DNA of 64,000 nucleotides from Catellatospora sp. KI3 (lineage in GTDB: Bacteria; Actinomycetota; Actinomycetes; Mycobacteriales; Micromonosporaceae): assembly GCF_029948125.1 (NCBI RefSeq), contig NZ_JASAMB010000021.1:62001-126000 (forward strand), written 5' to 3'. A program made the position numbers and the translations under genes. The notes below the pieces were generated by a model, which made no database searches, was not told the DNA's origin, and worked only from the letters and a program-made list of their open reading frames with translations. Below are positions 6,201 through 15,794 of the stretch, piece by piece (positions within the stretch are counted from its first letter, which is position 1; the number at the start of each line of letters is the position of its first letter).

Positions 6201-8909
6201 CAGCCAGGTGTCGGCCACCGACAGCACCACGTCGACGCAGTTCACACCGCGGCTCGGGTCGGCCTGCGGACCACCGTCGTTGGCCAGGCCCAGCCAGCCC
6301 GACGACAGCGACGGGAACCGCCGCGGCCGCCCGTCCGCCCCGCGCGGCACCGCGTCCTCCAGCTCGCGCTGGTGCCGGGTGAGCACCGGCCGGTAGCCGC
6401 CGCGTTGGTGGTAGCGGCGCGAGGCGTCGACCGAGGGCGGGGTGTCACCGCCGGTGAGCGCGGAGACGTCGTCGGTGGTGACGCCGCCGGTGGCGAAGTC
6501 CGGGCCGCGGTGCCGGTTGAGCGCGTCCCAGGCCGCCGCCGCGAGCGCACCGGGGGCGCCCATCGAGGCGAGGATGGCACGCCGCTGGGCGCGCAGGCCG
6601 CCGTGGTAGGCGTCGCTCCAGCGCCGCGCGTCGGTGTCGGGCACGTCGCCCCGTCCGTCGCCGGGGCGACGTGCCCCGCTGCCGTCGGGACGCGTACCGC
6701 CGGGGCCGGTGCCCGCGGTGGTCACCGGCGCGGGCACCGCGGTCGCCGGGTCGGACGTGCCGCCGCCAGCGGTCGAGCCGTCCGGCGCGGCCGGTCGCAC
6801 CTGCGGCGCGGTGCCGGGGTCTCGCGTCGTCCCGTCAGGGCCGGTGCCCGGACCGGCGCCGGGCGCCGACTGCGCCGGGCTGGGCGCCGGATGGGGCGAG
6901 GTGGTGCTCGGACCTGCGCCGGGCGTCGCCGACTGCGCCGCACCGGCCGGATTCGAACTGGTCGCCGGACTGGGCGAGGTGGTGCTCGGGCCTGCGCCCG
7001 GCGTCGCCGACTGCGCCGGACCGGCCGGGTTCGAACTGGTGGCCGGGTTGGCCGGGGTCGAGCCGGTCGTGGCCGTGGACGTGGTGGGCGCGGTCTGGCC
7101 CGGAGCGGTAGGCCCCGACGGGGTCGGCGCACCGGTGCCAGGGGTCCGGCCGGGCGTCGCCGGGCCGGAGGTCGAGGTGCTCGCGTTGGAGCCGGTCGAG
7201 GTGGTGTTGCCGGAGGTGGACGACGCCGGGGTCGAAGTGCCGGCCGCGGTGGTCGACGTGGTAGCGCCGCTCGTCGCGGTCGAGGCGGTCGAGCTGGTGC
7301 CCGCGGTCGTGGGGCCGGCGGTCGTGGGGCCGGCGGTCGCGGGGCCGGCGGTCGCGGGGCCGACGGTCGCGGGGCCGGCGGTCGCGGGGCCGGCGGTCGC
7401 GGTGCTGGAACCGGTGCCCGCGGTGCTCGGGCCGGAGGTCGCGGTGCCGGTCGAGGTCGACGCGAGTCCGGCCGAGGCGCCCCCGGTGGCGACTCCGGTG
7501 CTGGTCGCGGCGCCGGTGCTCAGCGGGCTGCCGCCGGTGGCCGGGGCGGCCACCGCCGGGGCCGCGGCCGGGCCCGCCGCCGGTCCGGTCTGGGCCGGGA
7601 TGCCGGCGGGCGCCGCCACCACCGGGCCCGTCGCCGGGCCGGACGCTGCGGCGGTGGTCGTCGCGGCGACGGTGGAGCCGGGTGGCGCGAAGCCGGTGTC
7701 GGCCGGTGGGGCGACTCCGGCCAGCGAGGCCGAACCGCCGGTGCCGGGCGAGCCGCCGCCGTCCGAGCCGCCCGCGGGCGCGCTCGGCCACTGCGAGCTG
7801 CCGTCGTCGGTGGTGTGCACGGGCTGGGTGTTCGGCGGGGCGCCGCCGCCCGTGGTCGCGGCGGCCGCGGTGGTGATGCCACCGGCCGGGTCGCCGTCGA
7901 GGCTGATCGCGGCCAGGTTGCCCACGATCGCGTCGGTCATCGCGTCGAACTCTTGCGTGACGTGGTGGGTGGCGCTGCCACGGGCCCCGGAGACCGCCGA
8001 CATGCCCAGGTTGTCCAGGCCCGGCAGCTGCCCGGTGACGGCCGAGCCGCCGAGCTCGCCGAGCACCTCGCCCCGCGCCCCGTGGGCCATCTTGCTGGTG
8101 AACGACCCGTTGTGATTGCCCGCGAGCGTGCTCGCGGCGCCGCCGGCGAACCCGGCACCGGCGGAGACGGCCAGGTCGACCAGGTCGACGCCGTGACGGC
8201 GGCCGATGGCGTTCTGGTACGCCTGGATGCCGCCCTGGGTCAGCAGCTCCTCCTTGGCCTCGTCCAGGCCCTCCTTGCCGGCCTTGATCGCCCACTTGCC
8301 GAGCTTCTTGCCGAAGTCCTTGCCCAGGTCCTTCAGCTTGTCCTTGACCGCGCGCTTGATGCCCCGCTCGATCAGCGACTTCAGCAGCCGCTTGAGGATC
8401 TCCTTGATCGCGAAGCGGGTCGCCATGCACATCGGCCCGGCGGCGGCGGTGGAGGCGCCGAAGGTGAAGAACGCCGCGACCGCCATCGCGATCAGTTCGA
8501 TGAGCAGCAGGCCGAGCTCGATGTAGTACTCCAGCTTGGCGCCCTGGATGTCGCAGCCCGCGCCCTCCAGCATCTCGCCGAGCGCGTGCGTGACGAAGGC
8601 GGCGGCCTGCAGCGCCGACTTGTCCGACCCGCTGCCGATCTGCAGCCAGGCCTCCTTGATCGCGGCGGCGACCTTGCCCTCGGCGCCGCCGAAGGCGATC
8701 ACCGCGTCGAGCGCGGCGCGTTCGGACTCCAGCAGCGGGTCCTGCAGCTCGGTGGAGGCGGCGTACCAGTTGTCGGCGATGTCCCAGGTGGCCTGCTCGT
8801 CACCCTCGGGCCAGTCCATGCCGATGACCCAGTCGAGCAGCTCCTTGCACCAACCAGGAGCGTCGAAGTAGGACAGCGGGTGCGGAATCGGTGACGGCAA
8901 CCAAGACAT
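1..8909 (-). CDS. Giant ESX-type polymorphic toxin, partial (runs off left edge)
   Basis: The frame starts at ATG 8909 (MSWLPSP) and has no stop down to base 1, so at least 2969 codons. Seen in order: a WXG100-like N-terminal domain (about residues 1-95, WPEGDEQATW); a hydrophobic segment and basic amphipathic helices (130-250); a Thr/Ala/Ser/Pro linker with short repeats (350-750); a papain-fold Tox-PL-like domain with Cys891 (NCVDVV), His995 and Asp1010 (YADPQ) as likely triad; then cassette A (ParB-like 1156-1290, RelA/SpoT-like 1375-1655), cassette B (ParB-like 1797-1995, RelA/SpoT-like 2010-2275), cassette C (short remnant, 2410-2490) and cassette D (RelA/SpoT-like only, 2605-2875). In A, Arg1429 (RVKS), Asp1458 (NDVVRF) and Glu1519 (FEVQF) match positions conserved in RelA/SpoT synthetase domains. 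Four small genes are nested out of frame between cassettes. The secretion route and toxicity are inferred. Translation past the first small gene is not proven; cassettes B-D may instead be silent or separately started. Confidence 0.75.
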   Translation of the reverse strand, partial: MSWLPSPIPHPLSYFDAPGWCKELLDWVIGMDWPEGDEQATWDIADNWYAASTELQDPLLESERAALDAVIAFGGAEGKVAAAIKEAWLQIGSGSDKSALQAAAFVTHALGEMLEGAGCDIQGAKLEYYIELGLLLIELIAMAVAAFFTFGASTAAAGPMCMATRFAIKEILKRLLKSLIERGIKRAVKDKLKDLGKDFGKKLGKWAIKAGKEGLDEAKEELLTQGGIQAYQNAIGRRHGVDLVDLAVSAGAGFAGGAASTLAGNHNGSFTSKMAHGARGEVLGELGGSAVTGQLPGLDNLGMSAVSGARGSATHHVTQEFDAMTDAIVGNLAAISLDGDPAGGITTAAAATTGGGAPPNTQPVHTTDDGSSQWPSAPAGGSDGGGSPGTGGSASLAGVAPPADTGFAPPGSTVAATTTAAASGPATGPVVAAPAGIPAQTGPAAGPAAAPAVAAPATGGSPLSTGAATSTGVATGGASAGLASTSTGTATSGPSTAGTGSSTATAGPATAGPATVGPATAGPATAGPTTAGPTTAGTSSTASTATSGATTSTTAAGTSTPASSTSGNTTSTGSNASTSTSGPATPGRTPGTGAPTPSGPTAPGQTAPTTSTATTGSTPANPATSSNPAGPAQSATPGAGPSTTSPSPATSSNPAGAAQSATPGAGPSTTSPHPAPSPAQSAPGAGPGTGPDGTTRDPGTAPQVRPAAPDGSTAGGGTSDPATAVPAPVTTAGTGPGGTRPDGSGARRPGDGRGDVPDTDARRWSDAYHGGLRAQRRAILASMGAPGALAAAAWDALNRHRGPDFATGGVTTDDVSALTGGDTPPSVDASRRYHQRGGYRPVLTRHQRELEDAVPRGADGRPRRFPSLSSGWLGLANDGGPQADPSRGVNCVDVVLSVADTWLHGRPRCAAPRTLDGFSAGRPVPSGGEPGGPRRIEDFFGGRLQQLCPNTRGMDPDQAADAVTDAYARLEQQLLAAGPGAMAVIIHQAADGTSHTWPVFNDGGVVMYADPQQPPGEPTTTPPFTDGIRRMDALVVAPDGNQSRIADAPVGAWSQDRPRRDAASDRTPEAAATTTAPGAAPQTSTTADPAVDPAAATDPAAAPDPDVTATDPAAAPRPDSPSAPRADSTPAPQDDAADPVPDPAGSGRGPAEPPADVMLRSLDDAELAALGVGTATLADLGYPDPSVLSAAQRATLEAMLPQVAVVPTADVRFTQRSVSPTSGDMSLEEFARRMGDTGWRGGPAHVVAWGDGSLTSLDNRRMRAARQGGLDAVPVCVHTPDEPLTSLPGGEDPERRRYRAPLTTEIRRLPDGTLVVGGDRGDVAYAPGTVPTTFGEAAMFRAAEQRSLLPGRLFGADVAPVTIGRPPGPQSVAGELTSAEAQVLASLHADAQATADTIMGDLSGLADAVSDRLGLTGEQRVQLRGTGERVKSLASLTRKFLVEGNAVGIDAFADGVNDVVRFSVQLPGGAAYRQAFDQLRAGLEADGYQLTTLKNFFRPGNRFHGLNATFTSPDGQMFEVQFPTAESFRAWELTHHAYEVMRQASPDDNDDLPDGPDRASALTDPQLGELPPRRVHAFLSMLAVNAQLGLDQGVPPGVADIAGPDGGPVGAVDTGFAKWITKNRRLWARYRTWLDGQDASFDGFADVLAEFGLDPDNMPVDPATAARLEQLDDGLLRVLRGGQVPTATDRDPDLGRPGRDDVEPSPEGLGVRPGGSALAAGQPDLHRPVGGDQQGGGRAADPADHEGDRTPAGRGDHSLDLPVEGRPAAERRLDDPAADDTPPDPMGTAVPPPPHDVMMRDLTDAELARLGAGRATLAELGFPDPSVLTDAERAQLEALLPRVAAVPTADVRVSQRSVSPFSGAKSMEEFAREMGDTGWRGGPAHVIVWGDGSLSSLDNRRLRAARLGGLDQVPVCLHTPNEPLNGEKGDTLAVDLRRLDDGTLVIGGDRGEIVYAKGTEPRTYGEAALFRAAWQRSLLPGRLYGADAVHVTITKPPAPTTPAVSLNEEQARVLARVHTDAQARALAALGHLTGIVADLNGQRGPAAEAAQRLQLQGTDHMVKTLESIQRKFWTEGQRMGARLFASQLNDAARFSVQLPDGADYPVALRQVIAALEGQGYELTKLKNFFRPGNRYHGLNATLRAPDGGLMEIQFPTADSYRAWQLTHDAYEVVRRDDELDPRRVHAMLSMFAVNGELGLNDQVPPGIEELISERFPDAQLVQDTSLLRWIAGQRELWVDYRTWLDQQHATFTGFGDVLDDFGVQASDLVLDPEVARELEGIDDQLLSDVRARQEGRPSPGPVHSGGDGPGRDPLGLRQPGVDVRPEVDRGVPLQGGEHGSVRPDHPGGGRSRLPDDQSSGRRVPGRGDHPLDLPVEGGHPGEPGLVGPVSDLTDDLPPDPAGTSAPPADVMLRDLTTAELAALGVGTATLADLGFPDPSVLTDAQRTEFESLRAWLDGQSLSLDGFADVLAEFALDPTQLPVSPDVAAKLENIDGDLLRGGQERAAAQGDPGDGGPGRDAVEPPRQGVDLRPVGGPLAAGQPGVRGPLGADQPGAGRAADPAADGRQGSAAGRGDHPLDLPVEGSAPAAGGRGLAADDAPPPDPMGRAFGPRPDTGLSDAERGLLDEVHRRAVRSSEVILDDLTDVAGDVERRLGLPPGSLELRDTAAKVKSLESLERKYLTEGRLEGPAAFAATVDDSVRFCLVLPDGADYRPALDRFMQGMAAAGYGVDGPPKDFWRPGNRFYGTNATFRAPDGTLFEVQLPTDLSYRVWHATHAEYEVLRDDDADPEPRVRALLRMIEVNRATGMLDAIPPGMGEQSKDTSLAKWISDNPKVWHAFVRRLAAQGRTPDDVIAEYDLAPADFPVTDKVAAALEGTDAVLPGALSQGRRGVPGPAADGPVRPGGGVPGVADLGSPGPGVALRPGDGARPPQELAQRLPAQAGPADRGGAGRPGDHPGDAAAAERGGDR
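1127..1429 (-). CDS. Candidate immunity protein C, nested out of frame
   Basis: 100 aa, ATG 1429 with GGAGAACATCG upstream, stop TAG at 1127. It is very close to copy A (same GLDAM, KAW-x-YDP, WLLDNP, DRSE, REQAEQLTL and DEET-IxWIFQWKGAPPQ blocks), so A and C are recent duplicates. The toxin cassette before it (about 1690-1430) is only a remnant lacking most of the ParB-like and RelA/SpoT-like parts. It may therefore be an orphan immunity gene that still protects against toxin variant A in kin. Function is inferred from position and paralogy only. Confidence 0.75.
   Translation of the reverse strand: MVTYYAVDRNEPPPRGILVTEGLDAMRWSHRGKAWIYDPSGVRWLLDNPEYADRSEPISREQAEQLTLRLTDGREALPDEETIRWIFQWKGAPPQLEDED
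1733..2065 (-). CDS. Candidate immunity protein B, nested out of frame
   Basis: 110 aa, start ATG 2065 preceded by GGAGGGTATCG, the best Shine-Dalgarno of the four together with copy D. It is the most divergent complete copy: the middle part replaces the WLLDNP segment of A and C with another sequence, yet YY, G-[LI]-F, W-x-YDP, the I-T-R-EAE segment and DEETILWIFQWKG are kept. The C-terminus is longer (ends DWSDQYPI). It follows cassette B of the giant frame and overlaps it in the +1 frame. The divergence fits an immunity protein matched to its own toxin variant, which is an inference. Confidence 0.75.
   Translation of the reverse strand: MINYYQTYVHDKKDGLPRGLFIVGETDQDAILWDFDNQAWTYDPRSIAAYRFKAENMDRYDRITREEAEAVFQTISHRGDEFPDEETILWIFQWKGDIPESPDWSDQYPI
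3590..3895 (-). CDS. Candidate immunity protein A, nested out of frame
   Basis: 101 aa, ATG at 3895 (a second ATG follows directly), with GGAG about 8 bases upstream. It lies in the +1 frame of the giant toxin frame, right after the RelA/SpoT-like module of cassette A. No family is recognised. It shares with three neighbours an N-terminal YY, a P-x-G-[IL] turn, W-x-H followed by W-x-YDP, an I-x-R-EAE segment and a C-terminal motif LPDEETIxWIFQWKG. It is acidic (ends PPQSDD), soluble and has no signal peptide. Position directly behind a toxin module suggests an immunity protein that binds that module; this is inference. Conservation among copies in this frame, plus the Shine-Dalgarno, argues that it is translated. 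Confidence 0.75.
   Translation of the reverse strand: MMDYYAFYAVDKSQPPPTGILISDGQDAMMWSHRQKAWVYDPAGVHWLLDNPTYTDRSEVISREEAEQLTLQITKGTEPLPDEETILWIFQWKGAPPQSDD
7308..7405. repeat. 15-bp tandem repeat inside toxin linker
   Basis: About six copies of a 15-base unit (ggccggcggtcgcgg and close variants) encode repeated TAGPA/TAGPT pentapeptides in the minus-strand toxin linker. A second, longer duplication encoding SATPGAGPSTTSP-type units lies at about 6896-7040. Repeats of this kind give a flexible spacer whose length can change by slippage. Confidence 0.7.
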
Positions 8910-9059
8910 CCCGCACCCTCCCCAAGGCAGCCGAGCAACGCCTTGGGTAAGTTACTCGATGTCTCCAAGACCGCGCCAACCCTGGACAGGCCCGTTTCGG
9001 CGGGAAACCGCCGCAGCGGATACAGTCGCAGGCAGCGGAGTGCGGGGAAAGGCGGAGTC

Positions 9060-9497
9060 GTGGCGCAACAGTCCGATCGCGACGCGAACTGGGCGCTCAA
9101 GGAGCGCTTCGCGCAGGTGCACGATCAGTACTCGCGGCTGCGTACCGGCATGGGCGAGCTGCAGACCAAGCTGGCGTCGCTGCGCAGCAGCGCCAAGACG
9201 ACCGACGGGCTGATCAAGGCGACGGTCGACGCGCGGGGCCGCCTGGTGCACCTGGAACTGCACCCCAGCAGCCTGCGGGAGTACGGTGCGGTCAAGCTCG
9301 CCGAGGAGATCACCAAGACGGTGTCCCGGGCCGCCGAGGCGGCCGGTGCGGGGGTGACCGCGCTGATGTCGCAGGTGCTGCCCGCCGAGTCGGGGGCGAT
9401 GGAGTTCCTGCGCACCAACGACGTCAACGCGATGATGCGCCGCCACGACAGCATCATGGGCTACGAGCCCGAGGAGCCCGAGGAGGGTCGGCGGTGA
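9060..9497 (+). CDS. YbaB/EbfC-family protein of the ESX toxin locus
   Basis: 145 aa from GTG 9060, chosen because GGCGGAG precedes it and because the sequence upstream in the frame is Arg-rich and not protein-like. A coiled N-terminal helix (DQYSRLRTGMGELQTKLASL) leads into the YbaB-type core with T-DGLIKATVDARGRLVHLEL and a following helix (KLAEEITKTV). YbaB family members are small dimeric nucleoid-associated proteins, but in actinobacteria related proteins are common beside ESX substrates and large WXG100-like toxins. It is divergent from the giant toxin (151 bases between starts) and overlaps the next gene by GTGA, so the two are co-translated. A role in toxin delivery or expression is inferred. 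Confidence 0.75.
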   Translation: MAQQSDRDANWALKERFAQVHDQYSRLRTGMGELQTKLASLRSSAKTTDGLIKATVDARGRLVHLELHPSSLREYGAVKLAEEITKTVSRAAEAAGAGVTALMSQVLPAESGAMEFLRTNDVNAMMRRHDSIMGYEPEEPEEGRR

Positions 9498-9877
9498 GCG
9501 GCGACGAGATCCCGGTGCGGCACCTGTCCTGGCCGCCCGGCGACGGCACCAACCTCGACCTGGACACCGGCCGCGACGCCGGGCGGCGCATGTTCCTGGC
9601 CGGGCAGCAGGTCAGCGGCCTGCGCGACGGCATCGGCGCCCGGATCGAGGCCGGGGGCAGCGCCCGCCCGTGGGGCAACGACGACTCGGGCAAGCAGATC
9701 CAGGAGAACTACGAGCAGATCGGCCCGGTGATCCTGAGCCTGTGGCGCCAGGTCGGCTCCGCCCTGCAGAGCATGGGCGTCAACATCACCGCCGCCGCCA
9801 ACGAGACCACCGGCACCGACGTCGCCACCAGCCAGACCGTCGACAAGGCCGGCAACCACCACCCCGAGATCCCCTGA
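9494..9877 (+). CDS. EspC/WXG100-like ESX secretion partner
   Basis: 127 aa from GTG 9494, overlapping the upstream stop (GTGA). It is a small helical protein: a helix with RDAGRRMFLAGQQVSGLRDG, a W-G turn (ARPWGND), then a second helix (YEQIGPVILSLWRQVGSALQ), ending in a disordered tail. This helix-turn-helix layout with W-G fits ESX (type VII) substrate or chaperone-like proteins of the EspC/WXG100 group. It probably pairs with the WXG100-like N-terminus of the divergent giant toxin. Family membership is judged by layout, not by strong motif identity. Confidence 0.65.
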   Translation: MSGDEIPVRHLSWPPGDGTNLDLDTGRDAGRRMFLAGQQVSGLRDGIGARIEAGGSARPWGNDDSGKQIQENYEQIGPVILSLWRQVGSALQSMGVNITAAANETTGTDVATSQTVDKAGNHHPEIP

Positions 9878-9896
9878 CCTCGCGCCCATGATCGGG

Positions 9897-9958
9897 TGCA
9901 GTCTCGGGGAAAGTGCTGGAATCTTGACCTCGATTCGTGCACTTTCCCCGAAACCGCA
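9897..9958. repeat. 62-bp palindromic repeat, family A copy 1
   Basis: Arms tgca-g-tctcggggaaagtgc and gcactttccccgaaa-ccgca form a long inverted repeat around a central atcttgacctcgattc. It lies between the convergent EspC-like gene and dnaE, so it can act as a terminator for both. Copies of identical length are at 54670 and 56781. Confidence 0.85.
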
Positions 9959-9999
9959 GGGTGCCGGCCGCGGGCGGGGCGCCGGCCGAGAGCGGGGCG

Positions 10000-13527
<3,528 letters not shown>

Positions 13528-13582
13528 GGCCGCCAGCCTACCCCGCCGGGCTGACGGGGACGCGCCCGCCGACCCGGTCGGG

Positions 13583-14617
13583 TCACCGGACGAACGGCTC
13601 CATCATCACCGCGGCGGCGTGCAGCCAGGCGCGCTTGGTCTGCGGCTGCAGCGCCCCGTACTCGATCGAGGAGCCGGTCTCCAGGGCCGGGTCGAAGGGC
13701 ACCACCACCACCGCGCGGGTACGGGTGGCGAAGTGCTTGCGCAGATCCTCCAGCATCGCCGACGGGCCCGGCGTGGCGCACGACAGCAGCGTCACCGCGT
13801 TCTCGGCGAGCTTGCCCAGTCCCACCTCGTGCAGCAGGTCGATCATCCAGTCGGCCGTGAACGCGGCGTCCTCCCGCGGCACGGTGGTGATCACGAGCTG
13901 GTCGCAGGCGTTGAGCACGGTCTGCCAGTTGGCGCTCTCCACGTTGTTGCCGGTGTCGACGCAGACCACCTCGTGGGTGCGGCACAGCAGCTCCAGCACC
14001 CGGCGCACGGTGTGCGAGTCCAGCCGCTGGGCGAAGCGCGGATTCTCCTCCCCGGCGAGCACGTCGTACGACCCGTCGGAGGCGTGGCGCAGGTAGTCGT
14101 CGAGCCGGTCCTTCAACTCGTACGGCGGGGCGTTCTCGATCTCCATCAGGTCGCCGAGCAGGTGCCGGATGGTGCGGGCGTGCCGGGCGCTGCCGGCGCG
14201 CAGCCCGAGCGTGCCGCGCAGCTCGTTGTCGTCCCAGGCCAGCACGCCCCGGCCGCGCACGCTGCCGATGGTGGCGGCGGCCAGCACGGTGGCGGTGGTC
14301 TTGTGCACGCCGCCCTTGGGGTTGGCGAAGGCCAGCACCTTGGGCCGGTCGAGCTGGCCCCGCAGCAGGTTGACGGCCTGGTCGAGGTCGGAGGGCGCGG
14401 CGGCGGGGCGCCACTCGACGCGCCCGCCCAGGCCGCCGCCGCCCGCGGACGGCATCCCGGCGCCGGGGCCGGGCGACGGGCGGGCGTCACCGGGGCGCGG
14501 CGGCATCTTGGCCCGGTCGAGCAGCACCCGCCAGCGCGAGGTGTCGGGCGCCGGCAGGTTGCCCGGCTGGCCCCAGGAGGCGGGGTCGTCGGGTCCACGC
14601 TGCCCGTTGCGCTCCAC
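13583..14617 (-). CDS. ParA/MinD-like ATPase
   Basis: 344 aa from GTG 14617, which has GGGAGG 7 bases upstream; an ATG 11 codons earlier (14650) is the alternative. The first 90 residues are Pro/Gly-rich and likely disordered. The ATPase domain starts with a deviant Walker [13 protein letters not shown] (Lys in the signature position), and has VVCVDTGNN as Walker B-like and [11 protein letters not shown] further on. Such ATPases position DNA or protein complexes. In actinobacteria similar proteins with Pro-rich N-termini are also linked to ESX or septum function. The N of the KGGVHKTT loop is His where Gly is usual. Partner and cargo are unknown. Confidence 0.8.
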   Translation of the reverse strand: MERNGQRGPDDPASWGQPGNLPAPDTSRWRVLLDRAKMPPRPGDARPSPGPGAGMPSAGGGGLGGRVEWRPAAAPSDLDQAVNLLRGQLDRPKVLAFANPKGGVHKTTATVLAAATIGSVRGRGVLAWDDNELRGTLGLRAGSARHARTIRHLLGDLMEIENAPPYELKDRLDDYLRHASDGSYDVLAGEENPRFAQRLDSHTVRRVLELLCRTHEVVCVDTGNNVESANWQTVLNACDQLVITTVPREDAAFTADWMIDLLHEVGLGKLAENAVTLLSCATPGPSAMLEDLRKHFATRTRAVVVVPFDPALETGSSIEYGALQPQTKRAWLHAAAVMMEPFVR

Positions 14618-14744
14618 GGTGCAACCTCCCGACCTGCCCAGACTGATCAATGCGGCCCAGGCTATCCACCGGGCACCAGCTTGACCACCCTATGTGCTCG
14701 GGCCCCCACACCTCCAGCCCTGTTTTGCGCCTACCCGGGTGTAA

Positions 14745-15734
14745 CTAAGGGGCCTGGCTGGGGGATATGGCGCTCGGCGACTCAGCCGGGGCCGCCTCGC
14801 CGGCCGGGGCCGGAGCGGCGGACCCGGTGGCCGCCGGTTCGGCCGACGGCGACGGCTCGGGTGACGGCCCGGCCGAGACCACCGGCCCGGCCGAGACCAC
14901 CGGCCCGGCCGACGCGGCGGCCGACGGCGTGGCGGCGACCGGGGCCTGGCCGACTTGCTCGGGCAGGGGCGGCAGGAACACGGCGCGGTCGAGGCGGCGC
15001 ACCTCGGGGGCGGGGTCGACGGCGCGCACCTCGGGGCGGGCGGCGATCTGGTCCAGCGCCGCCGGGGTCGCCCGCACCACCGCCGCGTAGACGCAGGCGC
15101 AGCCGGCCCGGTACGCCTCGGCCTCGGCTGCCGCCACGGTCGAGTCGTCCAGGTAGCCGCGGCGCAGGGCGACCTCGGTCGCGTCGGTGGTCTGCAGCTT
15201 CGCCGCCACGTTGCGCAGGTCGGCGGCGTCACCGGCGCGCCGGCGCGCCACCTGCACCATGCCCTCGACCACGTCGGTCGGGATGGTGAAGGCCGGAATG
15301 CGGACCGACTGGGTCGCCGCGTCGCTCAGCGGCACCCGGGCGAAGACCTCCACCACCGAGACGCCGCCGAGCACCGGGGTCAGCCGCTCCGGCGCCAGGT
15401 AGGCGCGCAGGCTGACCAGGGCGTACGTCTCTACGGGCGTCACCGTGGGGCGCTCGAGCAGCCCGGCGAGCTCGGAACGGGCCTGGCGCGCGTACAGCGG
15501 CACGCTCTGGCCCTGGACCACGCCGACCCGCACCACCTCCGCGGCCGGGCCCTCGGTCGACACCGTGACCGGGCGGCGGGTCGCCCACACCGCGCCGAGC
15601 AGCGCGCCGACGACCCCGACGATCGCGATGCCGGTCAGCAGCCGCAGCCGCAGCCCGCCCCCGCCCGCGCGGGCGAAGCCGCGCGCGAGCCGGGGCACGA
15701 CCACCTGGTCCAGGTGACGCAGCAACCTCTGCAC
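14745..15734 (-). CDS. Single-pass membrane protein of unknown function
   Basis: 329 aa. A basic N-terminus (RLLRHLDQVVVPRLARG) is followed by one transmembrane helix (about residues 31-50), an extracellular domain of about 190 residues with no recognised family, and a Pro/Ala/Ser tail with duplicated AGPVVS units. The middle domain contains two Cys close together (GCACVYAAV). It sits between rluD and the ParA-like gene, all on one strand. Cell-envelope location is supported; function cannot be named. Confidence 0.75.
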   Translation of the reverse strand: MQRLLRHLDQVVVPRLARGFARAGGGGLRLRLLTGIAIVGVVGALLGAVWATRRPVTVSTEGPAAEVVRVGVVQGQSVPLYARQARSELAGLLERPTVTPVETYALVSLRAYLAPERLTPVLGGVSVVEVFARVPLSDAATQSVRIPAFTIPTDVVEGMVQVARRRAGDAADLRNVAAKLQTTDATEVALRRGYLDDSTVAAAEAEAYRAGCACVYAAVVRATPAALDQIAARPEVRAVDPAPEVRRLDRAVFLPPLPEQVGQAPVAATPSAAASAGPVVSAGPVVSAGPSPEPSPSAEPAATGSAAPAPAGEAAPAESPSAISPSQAP

Positions 15735-15794
15735 TGAGGTTCCTTCCGTGAAGGTGGGCGCGCGCCCCGCCGCAGGCCGGTGGGGCGCGTCGCC

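Noticed and set aside
7308-7405. Tandem 15-bp units considered as a CRISPR-like array
   Set aside because: Units are contiguous without spacers and encode in-frame pentapeptides.
4182-8894. 1570-codon plus-strand frame opposite the giant toxin
   Set aside because: Composition is Arg/Gly/Ala low complexity with no start signal or family motif. The minus strand carries recognisable domains throughout, so this is an antisense shadow of GC-rich coding DNA.
13528-14414. Second minus-strand frame over the ParA-like gene
   Set aside because: It is an Arg-rich shadow in another frame; the KGGVHKTT frame has clear ATPase motifs.
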